From Butyricimonas muris (GTDB taxonomy: Bacteria > Bacteroidota > Bacteroidia > Bacteroidales > Marinifilaceae): 64,000 bases of DNA. Shown piece by piece: positions 17,077 to 24,797 of the stretch. Position 1 is the stretch's first letter. Each line of letters starts with the position of its first letter. The translations under genes and the position numbers were made by a program. The stretch is from NCBI RefSeq assembly GCF_046365375.1, contig NZ_JBKEIT010000001.1, positions 620,001 to 684,000 of the forward strand. Direction: 5' to 3'. Under the pieces are notes generated by a model. The model was not told the DNA's origin. It worked only from the letters and a program-made list of their open reading frames with translations, and did not search any database.

Positions 17077-18307
17077 CCCCTTTCCCTTCCATCCATTCCA
17101 TGTTTGTCGGGTATTGGAATACTTTCAGTTTGAACAGCGGGAGGATGGCGAACAGGTGGTCGAACACGTCGGCTTGCGCTCTCTCGTAGACGAGCCATTG
17201 CGTGCTTGCCGTGAAGCAGTAGATTTCCAAGGGGATACCTGTCGCCGTGGGTTGCAATTGGCGAACCATGTGTGTCATGTTCAGGTTGATATCGGGGTTG
17301 GCGGTAAGCCACGCTTCCATGTATTCGCGGAAGGTGCCTAGGTTTGTCAGGCGGCGTTTATCCAGCGGGTTGACCACTCGGGCGTTGTATTCGTTGATTT
17401 CTCGTTGTTTATTCTCGATATAGTTTTTCAGCAGGGACGATTGTTTCAGGTTTTCCAAATCTTCGTCTGAGAGGTAATGCACGGAGTAGATGTCGATGTT
17501 TACCGAACGTTTGATGCGTCGTCCCCCGGCTTCCTGCATTCCCCGCCAGTTGGTGAACGATTCGGACACCAGTTTGTAAGTCGGTATGGTGGAGATGGTT
17601 TTGTCCCAGTTCTGCACTTTCACGGTGGTGAGGTTAATCTCTATCACGTCACCGTCGGCGTTGCTGCCGGGCATCACTATCCAGTCGCCGATATTCACCA
17701 TGCGGTTGGAAATCAATTGTATTCCCGCCACGAACCCGAGGATGGCATCCTTGAATACCAACATCAGCACGGCGGACAAGGCACCTAGTCCGGCGAGCAG
17801 TGTCGCGGGATTCTTGTCGAGCAGGATACTGATGATAATAATCGTGGTGGCACAGTAGAAGAATATCTTGATGACTTGGATAAATACCTTAATCGGTCTG
17901 TTTTTCGCCACGGGGTAACTCTCGTATATGCGGTTGATACCGTCCAGTACGCTCGATATAATGAGCAGGAAAGAGATGGTAATCCAGATATTGATACAAA
18001 TCATCAATATATTGATTCCCGTCCAGTCGTACGCCCTGAAAACGACTAGGGTAACAATCGGGGAGATTAGCAGTCCCAAGCGGTTGAAGAATCGTTGGTC
18101 GAACATCAGGTCGTCCCAGTTGGTCGATGTCCGTTTGGTCAGTTTCATCACGATACGCGCCAGCCATTGCCGGGTAAGTATATGGACAATCCACGTGATG
18201 ATACCCATGATAATAACCAGCGCGAGAAAGTAAAGCAGGTCTGAGAATCCTTCCGAATAGACGTGTAGATGCTGTAATCCGGCATCGATGTACTCTTTAA
18301 TAGTCAT
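17072..18307 (-). CDS. MscS-family mechanosensitive channel (YbdG-like)
   Basis: A 411-residue inner-membrane protein. The start is placed at ATG 18307 (MTIKEYIDAG); an upstream in-frame ATG at 18379 would add 24 residues encoded inside a repeat element and is unlikely. About five hydrophobic helices precede the MscS pore segment GLGALSAVLMLVFKDAILGF and the beta domain NRMVNIGDWIVMPG with LTTVKVQNWDKT. Length and topology resemble E. coli YbdG. Such channels open under membrane tension and protect against hypo-osmotic shock. Its TAA stop lies inside family-A repeat copy 1. Confidence 0.92.
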   Translation of the reverse strand: MTIKEYIDAGLQHLHVYSEGFSDLLYFLALVIIMGIITWIVHILTRQWLARIVMKLTKRTSTNWDDLMFDQRFFNRLGLLISPIVTLVVFRAYDWTGINILMICINIWITISFLLIISSVLDGINRIYESYPVAKNRPIKVFIQVIKIFFYCATTIIIISILLDKNPATLLAGLGALSAVLMLVFKDAILGFVAGIQLISNRMVNIGDWIVMPGSNADGDVIEINLTTVKVQNWDKTISTIPTYKLVSESFTNWRGMQEAGGRRIKRSVNIDIYSVHYLSDEDLENLKQSSLLKNYIENKQREINEYNARVVNPLDKRRLTNLGTFREYMEAWLTANPDINLNMTHMVRQLQPTATGIPLEIYCFTASTQWLVYERAQADVFDHLFAILPLFKLKVFQYPTNMEWMEGKGA

Positions 18308-18356
18308 GTTAATATGTTTTAGTTGGTTTTGCACGGGGGCAAAGATAAGGAATAAG

Positions 18357-18512
18357 TTTATAAGGTTTATAAAGTTCATAAAGTTTATAAAGTTCTTGGA
18401 CCCCTGCGGGGCGCTTTGTTCACGGCAGCTTGAGCTGCCGATAATATCGTCCGAAGGACACCCGTTACTTTATGAACCTTATAAACCTTATGAACTTTAC
18501 AAACTTTATAAA
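18357..18512. repeat. Family-A hairpin repeat, copy 2
   Basis: Same design as copy 1: 9-bp units of the type TTTATAAAG, then the shared core (CCCCTGCGGGG, CGGCAGCTTGAGCTGCCG, GTCCGAAGGAC, CCGTTA), then complementary units of the type CTTTATAAA. The core is nearly identical to copy 1, but the 9-mer unit differs (AAAG or AAGG against AAGGTC), so arrays have diverged or been homogenised separately. It lies between the channel start and the PEP-synthase-like stop codon (18513-18515), which abuts it. Confidence 0.85.
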
Positions 18513-21476
18513 CTAATACGTCACCACCGACGTCTGTTTCTTCCCGTCCATCCACACGGTGAGGGGGGCTTTGAAGCGGACGTGGCGGGAGTATTTGAAT
18601 TCCTCGACCACTTCCTGTTGTGCCAGCACGTCGAAGTTGATGAAGGCGTTCGCGTCTTGGAAGGGGATGGCGAAGTAGCCCACGTTCATCGAGGTGACGT
18701 TGTGGAAGAAGTGGGAGCCGAGCGACGCGTCGAGCGGGAAGTCGGGGAGTCCCTGTTCGACGATGACTTTGGCGTTGGCGATATCCGACCATTGCACGGG
18801 GATGCCCGTCAGCGGGTCGCGCGTGCCCCAGCGACCGGGACCGATAAGCAGGTATTTCTCGCCTTCGCGGGCGATGTCGGCGTTATGGCGTTTGATTTCC
18901 TCGGCGATCTCTTCCGTCCGCAGGCGGTCGAATTTCTCCGGGTCGACGTACACCACGTCCCGTATATATTGCAACTTCCCGTTGCCCATGCCCTTGTCGG
19001 CACGCAGCAGGACGTGTTCGGCGTCGATGGCGTCGTTTTCTATGTCGATGTTATACTCGTTTTTAATCAGCGGTTTGATTTGCAAGAGGTAGAACACGGG
19101 TTTCCCGCCCTCGAAGTTGACGCAAAATTCGATTTCCACGGGCGAACCCATCGCCTGCGAGAAGATGTCGAGCAGGATTTGCAGGGCGGGTGCCAGCGGG
19201 AAATAGTCGTATTGCAGTATCTTCGAGAAGTCGATGACACGGGGACCTCTCGTGGAGAAGTCGTACGTGATTTGGTCATTCATGAAGTCGTAGACGGACG
19301 CCGTGTATTCCAGAGTCCCGTCCCGTTCCGCCTCCGGTATGTCATACGCTTTTATGGCGGCGTTTTCCCCGTCGCGGTACAGGTCGTATTCCCGCCGTTC
19401 GAGGTCGATAGCGTAGAAATAGCGTTGCGATGCCTTTATTTTATCTCGCGTGGAGGCGAGTTGCAGTTTCGGGTACGCGGGGCTGAAGCGGTGGGTTTTC
19501 TCGCCGCCCACCACGTAGGCACCCAACCCGACGGCGGTAACGGCGAACCCGTCTTCCGGCTTGATGTAGGAGAAGGGATAGAAGTTGTACGACTGTGCCA
19601 CGCCGCTGATTTCCGGGTAATAGCGCCCGTTATGCTCGTTGCCGACTACTTCCTGCAGGATTACCGCCATTTTCTCTTCCTCTATCATGTAGTCGATGGC
19701 GTTGAAGTACGCCCGCGACTCGGGCGAGAAGATGGAGGCGTACACCAGCTTGATAGCGTCTTCCGCGTCCCGCGCCCGTCGCTCGAAGTCCGGGTGATTG
19801 TTGGGCAGGAGGTAGGTGGAGTACACGCCGGCAAAGGGTTGGTTGAGCGAGTCCTCGAACAACCCGGAGGAGCGTACCGCCAGCGGTTTGGTCATCACGC
19901 GGAGGTATTCCCGCAGTTTTGCCCGCAGTTTCTCCGGCAATCGTGCCGTCCGGAAGGCGTCGATGATGTGGTCGTATTGCTTGTCGGCGTAGAGGACGTC
20001 GTAAAGGTCGTTCTCCTCGATAAAGTTGTCAAATTCATCGACGCCGATCACCGCCGTTTTGGGTATCATCACTTGCAGGTCGGGAATGAGTTTTTTAAGG
20101 TACACGTTCTCGATGAAGTTGGAGAGGAACGCCAGCCCGCGTCCCTTGCCGCCGAGCGAGCCTTTGCCGAGGCGGGTGATGTAGCGGTTGGAGTCTACCA
20201 GCAACGGGTTGAAGTTGATGATGCGTCCCCGCAATTTTTTCAGTTCCGACGCCTCGAAGACGTTGGCGATGAAGCGGCGCGTTTCCTCTGCGTTTTTGAA
20301 ATAGCTGAAACTGTAACGGCGCAGTTTTTTGGCGAGGTTGATTTCCGCCCGCGCCATGAGCCACGTGGAGATGCCGTTGCGCTTGGCGTGGTATTCCAGC
20401 GACTCGTCCGGCACGGTCATCAGTTTGCGCCGGAATTCCTCGACGCTCGCTGCCCGATCTATGGGTAGACCGTTGGCGTCGCGGAAAATAAAATCGCCGA
20501 ACCCAAGCTCCCCTTTGATGAAGTTGCGTATATCCCTCGAAAGGGTCGGGGAGTTTTTGACTATGAAATTGGCTTTTGTTTCTTGGGCCCGGCGTAGGTT
20601 TTCGCGTTCGTGGCTTTGCAGCAGGCAGGGAACGTGGGTATCGAACGCGCGCACGTGGCGGATCAGTTCGATTCCCGCGTTCTCGTCCTCCACGCCGCCG
20701 CGGGGGTAACGGACGTCGGAGATAACGCCGATGATGTTGTCCCGGTACCGGTCTATGATGTCGACGGCTTCCTCGAACGTGCTGACGAGTATCACTTTCG
20801 GGCGTACCCGCATCTTGAGTATCACGCCCATCTCGTCGTTCGAGGGTTCCTCGTTGATGATCGCCTGCGTTTGCGTCATGACCTCGGTGTAGAGCAGCGG
20901 CAGGTAGCGCGAGTAGTATTTGACGGAGTCCTCGACCACGAGAATCACCCGCGTGTCGGCGAGGCGGGTGTCGACGTCGAGGTTGATTTTGTCTTCAAGG
21001 TATTTCGCCATGGCGAGAAATACTTTCGTCGACCCGTTCCACACGAACACGCGTTCGATGGATTCCCGGGTTTCCGCTTCCACGCGCCGGAAGTGGGCGA
21101 GGTCGGCGTTGTTGTTCACGAGCATCAACTGGTGGATGTCGGGATACAGGCGTTTGATGGAGCGGCTCGTGGCGACGGGTGTCGTCTTGTCGATTCCCGC
21201 CATGATGATGATGAGCTCGAAATGCTTGTTCGCCAACGCGCGCAGTGCCGCTTCCTCGTTCGCCACGGAGGTGAAACGGGGGGCGGTGTAGAGGTTCAGT
21301 TGCAGGTATTCGCCGAATATCTTGTCGGAGAATTGTCCCTCGCGCTCGATGGTGTACGAGTCGTAGTAGTTGGCGATGAGCAGAATTTCCTTTACCTTGA
21401 AAGGCATGAGCTCTTGAAAGATGTCACGGTCGCTCTTTTTCCGCTTGTATATTTTGTTCAAGTTTATTTTTTCCAT
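18513..21476 (-). CDS. PEP-synthase-like ATP-grasp protein with receiver-like N-terminus
   Basis: A 987-residue protein. Residues about 170-330 resemble a response-regulator receiver domain (RVILVVEDSVKYYSRYLPLL, then VISDVRYPRGG with a candidate phosphoacceptor Asp, then a KNSPTL segment). Next comes the PEP/pyruvate-binding ATP-grasp domain (GKGSLGGKGRGLAFLSNF, PLAVRSSGLFEDSLNQPFAG, VLQEVVGNEHNGRYYPEISG). The C-terminus (LLIGPGRWGTRDPLTGIPV) is a Bacteroidota-type tail. The phosphohistidine and TIM-barrel domains of true PEP synthase are not seen, so gluconeogenic activity is doubtful; a signalling or phosphotransfer role is more likely. A minus-strand TATCTTTG at 21488-21481 stands only four bases before the ATG, so the message may be nearly leaderless or the true start may be further in. 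Confidence 0.85.
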   Translation of the reverse strand: MEKINLNKIYKRKKSDRDIFQELMPFKVKEILLIANYYDSYTIEREGQFSDKIFGEYLQLNLYTAPRFTSVANEEAALRALANKHFELIIIMAGIDKTTPVATSRSIKRLYPDIHQLMLVNNNADLAHFRRVEAETRESIERVFVWNGSTKVFLAMAKYLEDKINLDVDTRLADTRVILVVEDSVKYYSRYLPLLYTEVMTQTQAIINEEPSNDEMGVILKMRVRPKVILVSTFEEAVDIIDRYRDNIIGVISDVRYPRGGVEDENAGIELIRHVRAFDTHVPCLLQSHERENLRRAQETKANFIVKNSPTLSRDIRNFIKGELGFGDFIFRDANGLPIDRAASVEEFRRKLMTVPDESLEYHAKRNGISTWLMARAEINLAKKLRRYSFSYFKNAEETRRFIANVFEASELKKLRGRIINFNPLLVDSNRYITRLGKGSLGGKGRGLAFLSNFIENVYLKKLIPDLQVMIPKTAVIGVDEFDNFIEENDLYDVLYADKQYDHIIDAFRTARLPEKLRAKLREYLRVMTKPLAVRSSGLFEDSLNQPFAGVYSTYLLPNNHPDFERRARDAEDAIKLVYASIFSPESRAYFNAIDYMIEEEKMAVILQEVVGNEHNGRYYPEISGVAQSYNFYPFSYIKPEDGFAVTAVGLGAYVVGGEKTHRFSPAYPKLQLASTRDKIKASQRYFYAIDLERREYDLYRDGENAAIKAYDIPEAERDGTLEYTASVYDFMNDQITYDFSTRGPRVIDFSKILQYDYFPLAPALQILLDIFSQAMGSPVEIEFCVNFEGGKPVFYLLQIKPLIKNEYNIDIENDAIDAEHVLLRADKGMGNGKLQYIRDVVYVDPEKFDRLRTEEIAEEIKRHNADIAREGEKYLLIGPGRWGTRDPLTGIPVQWSDIANAKVIVEQGLPDFPLDASLGSHFFHNVTSMNVGYFAIPFQDANAFINFDVLAQQEVVEEFKYSRHVRFKAPLTVWMDGKKQTSVVTY

Positions 21477-21489
21477 AAGACAAAGATAA

Positions 21490-21664
21490 GAAGTAATTTT
21501 AATTTTAGATTTTAAATTTTAGATTTTAGATTTTAGATTGAACTCCTCCGTCGGCTACGCCGCCACCTCCTCTATAAACAGAGGAGGTGTTGAGTTACTC
21601 ACCGTCTTCGGGAAGTTTTTCAATCATACAATCTAAAATTTAAAATCTAAAATCTAAAATTAAA
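21490..21664. repeat. Family-B repeat, left copy
   Basis: AT-rich units of the type ATTTTAGATTTTAAA flank a GC-rich core at 21539-21625. The core holds CTCCTCC, GTCGGCTACGCCGCC, the perfect stem ACCTCCTCT/AGAGGAGGT around ATAAAC, and a CACCGTCTTCGGGAAG segment. The outer AT arrays are inverted relative to each other. The core recurs in reverse orientation at 24410-24494. The right AT arm supplies the last codons and stop of the 222-residue minus-strand gene. Confidence 0.85.
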
Positions 21665-22315
21665 ATATTCATTCGGCGAAAAGCCGTCATTGTCGGCGGT
21701 GCCGAAGAAGGGGTAGAGGTGCAGCGTGTCGTTCTCCTCGAGGGAGATAGCGAACGTTGCCCACCCGTCGGCACGGGTAGAGGCGGAAACCTCGGCGAAT
21801 TGCAGGGCGTCCGGCACTGACTCGCGGAAGAACAGCACGTGCAGGACGTCATCGGGGCATGCCGCGGGTTTATCCCGGGTGTCGTTCCACCACAACCACA
21901 CGACTTCCTTTCCCCTCGTCGCGGTCATACCGGCGGGCAGGGACAACCGCCCCTCGCTAGCCTTGAAGTGCCGGAAGTCTTTCACCACCCCGTTCGCTCC
22001 CACGCATTCCGCGGTCGCCTGATGGCGGTAGTTATCGTACGTCATTCCCTTGTTGCCGCGGTCGCGCCACGCGCATTCCCACACGGGCAACACGTCGTAC
22101 ACGTCCCGCACCACGTGTTGGGCGTGCCGTTGTTTGCCTTGGAAATTGCCGGTGTTCTCCACCCGTCCCGGGGTCCACTTGTAGTTTTTTCCCGAACACT
22201 CGGGACGCTTCGCCTTGCACGTGCATATTTTCCCGCACCACCAGTAGAACGTGATGCCGTCTATGGTTATTTTTGATATTTTTCCGGCAAGAAATGCCGC
22301 GAATCGTGCTTCCAT
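21647..22315 (-). CDS. DUF6266-like protein
   Basis: A 222-residue protein without signal peptide or membrane helix. The N-terminus has a GKISKI segment, and a later half has RLSLPAGM, VVWLWWNDT, DDVLHVLFF and DTLHLYPFFGTADNDGFS. This series of beta strands resembles the DUF6266 pattern (strand, W-x-W, ADD-hydrophobic, terminal strand), so I place it there with moderate confidence. Relatives are Bacteroidota proteins of unknown function. A Cys-rich stretch (WWCGKICTCKAKRPEC) is unusual. The last residues FNFRF and the stop come from the family-B repeat. It is divergent from a larger DUF6266-like gene across a 697-base AT-rich spacer. Confidence 0.6.
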   Translation of the reverse strand: MEARFAAFLAGKISKITIDGITFYWWCGKICTCKAKRPECSGKNYKWTPGRVENTGNFQGKQRHAQHVVRDVYDVLPVWECAWRDRGNKGMTYDNYRHQATAECVGANGVVKDFRHFKASEGRLSLPAGMTATRGKEVVWLWWNDTRDKPAACPDDVLHVLFFRESVPDALQFAEVSASTRADGWATFAISLEENDTLHLYPFFGTADNDGFSPNEYFNFRF

Positions 22316-23012
22316 GATTGTTAATATTAGTTCGCCCGTGGCGAGTTTCGGATTGTAAAATGTAAAGATAAAATAATTTACGAGAAATAAAAAATTATAT
22401 TACATTATTTTCAATATTAGTAATCGAGTGGTTGTAAAATTGTCAGATAACATCACTATTTATGAAGTTATTGTATCATTAAGCGTGAATTAACGATACT
22501 TTACCACCTTCCCGTAATAGAGTGATTGGATTATTCCACGGGAACGTCAGGGGAATCCTTGTGTTGTTAACGAGTGTTTAAATCGTCATAAACTGGTAGT
22601 GTACCGGTATATACCGTTAACTACCGGTACACCACCGGAACACTACCGGTACACAATACCGGAACACCCCTCGTGTTCCCTTGTTAATGCGTTGTGTTAT
22701 AATTGTTTAGAGTTTGTAGTTTATTAACTTTTATTAACTACGATGAGAACGTCTACCCGTGTTTTTCCCATTTTTTGCCCTTTTTACTTCTTATTGTGAA
22801 GCTATATTTAACATTATACATGGTAATAATTACAATTCAATGTGAAATTATTATAAAAATATTTCATTTTTCTCTTGGAATATATTTTATAATGTTGTAT
22901 TATTACAAAATCAACGGCAGGGTTATCCCGCCGCGAGGATGGCACTAACTTCCCCCGGACGAATGTCCCCGGGATGAATCGAGAAGGAATAAAACAATAA
23001 AAATTTTCTACA
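22316..23012. other. AT-rich divergent spacer between the DUF6266-like genes
   Basis: No credible gene; the frame at 22703-22948 is of low complexity and lacks homology features. The spacer is strikingly AT-rich next to the GC-rich gene that follows. It carries the palindromic ACCGGT cluster described separately. It probably holds the promoters of both divergent genes. Confidence 0.6.
22599..22654. promoter_or_regulatory. ACCGGTACAC palindromic cluster, candidate operator
   Basis: GTGTACCGGTA at 22599-22609 is followed by its reverse complement TACCGGTACAC at 22622-22632 and again at 22644-22654, the last two 22 bases apart. Further half-matches (ACCGGA) lie at 22634 and 22658. Such phased dyads between divergent genes suggest a cooperative binding site or a replication-type iteron set. 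The 10-mer ACCGGTACAC also occurs at 48005-48014 before the DNA methyltransferase gene. Confidence 0.5.
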
Positions 23013-24386
23013 ATGGCAGATTTAAGATCCGTGCTTGCCCTCTCGTTGAGTGGCAAGATTCAAGACAAAATTTTCCGCAAGATGCCGAACGGGAAGACAA
23101 TCGTCAGTCAGTCACCCTCCACGCAGACTTTTTCCGACCCGGAAGTGAAGGAAGCCCGCGACACGCGTATCGCCGGTTTCGGCGGGGCGGGGCATATTAT
23201 CCCCGTGGTGAAGGACGCCCTCGTGCTAGGCTTCCGCGACCGCGAGAACTGGGAGCAGGTGGGCAACTATTTCATGAAAGCGAACGCGAAGACGCTTTGC
23301 GACGCGGTGCGCGACGAACAGGGAGCCCTTGTACGGGTGTACGATTTCAAGGAGATGGTGGTTTCCGCCGGTAGCACCAGACCTATCGCCGTGACCGCCT
23401 CCGTGACGCCCGACACGGGGAAGATCGTGTTCGAGCAGGCGGGTGAAGAGTCCCCCTCCGGGGCGTCGAGGGGCCCGAAAGACATGGCGCACGCGCTGGT
23501 GCTGGACGGCACGAACGAGGAAGCGGAGCTGGTGGGGTTGCGCGAGCGGTCGGAAAGCGGCTCGACCTCGTTCGCCATACCGGCGGGGTGGGACAAGTCG
23601 AACCTGTTTATTTACGCTTTCACCACGAGTGCCTACGACAAGAAGTCGTCGAAGTCCGTGTGCCTTTACCCCGCGGGCAACGCGCTGAACGACGCGCTGG
23701 TGACCGCCGAGGCGATGGAAGAGGACATCGCCGCGACGACCGACGGGAAGGGGAACCCTGTTCCCGCCCGCGTGGAGGTGACCGTCGAGTTGACCAAGTG
23801 GGCGCAGCGGCGGCACACTCCATGCACGCATCCCCGCGACCGCGTGTACGCTATCCTGCTGGACGATTCCACCGGTCGCTACCGGTGCGTGCCGCTGGGT
23901 ACCCGCGAGCGCAAGAAGGTGGTGAAGCTGACCATCGACAAGGACTGGGACCCGATGCACGTGTACCTCTACGCGTTCGTCGTGGAGCACGACTACAAGC
24001 GGGCGTCCGCGCCCGTGTGCCTCAACGCCGCGGGTAATTTCGCCGTTCCCCGCGTCGCCGTCACCGCCGCCGCCGGGTCGCTCGCCTTCGCCGTTGACGA
24101 CACGCCGGAACCGGCTCCCGCCATCCGCGTGGTCGATGGCGAGGAGGTGACCGACCTGTCGATCCTCGCCGCGGCGGGCATTGACACCGGCGTCCCCGTC
24201 GAGCACCTGTACACCGCCGTCTTCGACGCCTCCTCGCGCTGCCTCGACCTCGTGCCGATGCACGCCGCCGACGCTAAGACACCCGCCACGCTCGCCGTCG
24301 CGGAAGGATCGAACCCCCGCTTCCGTTTCTCCTTCGCCATCGCCGTGACGGCTGACGGGAGGAGCGCGGCGAAGGAAGCGAACTAA
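23013..24386 (+). CDS. DUF6266-like protein with three strand-rich repeats
   Basis: A 457-residue protein. The N-terminal SLSGKIQDKIFRKMPNGKTI is a DUF6266-type opening. Three related modules follow: ALVLDGTNEEAELV...LFIYAFTTSAYDKKSSKSV (about 165-225), AILLDDSTGRYRCV...VYLYAFVVEHDYKRASAPV (about 285-340), and TAVFDASSRCLDLV...FSFAIAVTADGRSAAKEA (about 400-456). Middle modules are separated by CLYPAG and CLNAAG spacers. Codon use is markedly GC-rich compared with neighbouring genes, which suggests a different origin or selection for expression. No signal peptide. Function unknown; the gene pairs with a divergent smaller homologue and ends at a family-B repeat. Confidence 0.65.
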   Translation: MADLRSVLALSLSGKIQDKIFRKMPNGKTIVSQSPSTQTFSDPEVKEARDTRIAGFGGAGHIIPVVKDALVLGFRDRENWEQVGNYFMKANAKTLCDAVRDEQGALVRVYDFKEMVVSAGSTRPIAVTASVTPDTGKIVFEQAGEESPSGASRGPKDMAHALVLDGTNEEAELVGLRERSESGSTSFAIPAGWDKSNLFIYAFTTSAYDKKSSKSVCLYPAGNALNDALVTAEAMEEDIAATTDGKGNPVPARVEVTVELTKWAQRRHTPCTHPRDRVYAILLDDSTGRYRCVPLGTRERKKVVKLTIDKDWDPMHVYLYAFVVEHDYKRASAPVCLNAAGNFAVPRVAVTAAAGSLAFAVDDTPEPAPAIRVVDGEEVTDLSILAAAGIDTGVPVEHLYTAVFDASSRCLDLVPMHAADAKTPATLAVAEGSNPRFRFSFAIAVTADGRSAAKEAN

Positions 24387-24389
24387 TTG

Positions 24390-24494
24390 ATTTTAGATTT
24401 TAAATTTTAGATTGAAAAGTTTCCCGAAGACGGTGAGTAACTCAGCTCCTCCTCTGTTTATAGAGGAGGTGGCGGCGTAGCCGACGGAGGAGTT
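24390..24494. repeat. Family-B repeat, right copy (inverted)
   Basis: TTTTAGATTTTAAATTTTAG units precede a core at 24410-24494 that is almost exactly the reverse complement of the left copy (21539-21625), including the 9-bp stem AGAGGAGGT/CTCCTCTGT and GGCGGCGTAGCCGAC. It starts directly after the DUF6266-like stop. The two copies face each other across the DUF6266-like pair. Confidence 0.85.
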
Positions 24495-24797
24495 TATTAA
24501 TTAAGTGATCGAGTGATTTTAGATTGAATGATTCCAGCTGCACTAGCAACGCTTCGTTAATCACGGAATCGGCAATCATTGAATCACGGAATCAAAAAAC
24601 TCCCTCCCGGCTTCGCCGTACTCCCTCTATAAACAGAGGGAGAGCTGGAATACCGCCTTGCTTCGGGAAACTTTTCAATCTAAAATTTGAAATCTAAAAT
24701 CAAAAATCTCTCCCTTCGCGTCGGCTTAACTGCTTCCGGTAAATTTTTTTCATGAAAAAGTAATACCAAAGAATAGTTCGGGTATTCTTATGGTGTT
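24495..24797. repeat. Repeat cluster before the FecR gene
   Basis: No gene. It contains a GATTGAATGATTCCAGC segment shared with 8628-8655, a GCAACGCTTCGTTAATCAC segment shared with 33429-33448, and a third family-B element (about 24597-24705) with CTCCCTCTATAAACAGAGGGAG and AT-rich right arm. The last 40 bases hold the motif GTAATACCAAA (24760-24770) and the inverted repeat AGAATA/TATTCT (24770-24788) just before the FecR start. Confidence 0.7.
24760..24788 (+). promoter_or_regulatory. GTAATACCAAA motif upstream of FecR gene
   Basis: GTAATACCAAA (24760-24770), 27 bases before the FecR ATG, is identical to 46840-46850 in the region upstream of the sigma gene. No TAnnTTTG box is evident here, so an ECF-type promoter is possible. 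AGAATA/TATTCT forms a short dyad between this motif and the start. Confidence 0.4.

Noticed and set aside
18308..18379. N-terminal extension of the MscS channel
   Set aside because: Encoded partly by the family-A repeat; the remaining protein already matches the family length.
18288..20468. Long plus-strand frame of 726 codons opposite the PEP-synthase-like gene
   Set aside because: Its composition (Val, Asp, Gly and Arg rich) is what the complementary strand of a coding gene gives, and the minus-strand frame shows clear domains.
22703..22948. Plus-strand frame of 81 codons in the DUF6266 spacer
   Set aside because: Composed of AT-rich codons for Phe, Ile, Tyr and Leu as expected by chance in such DNA.
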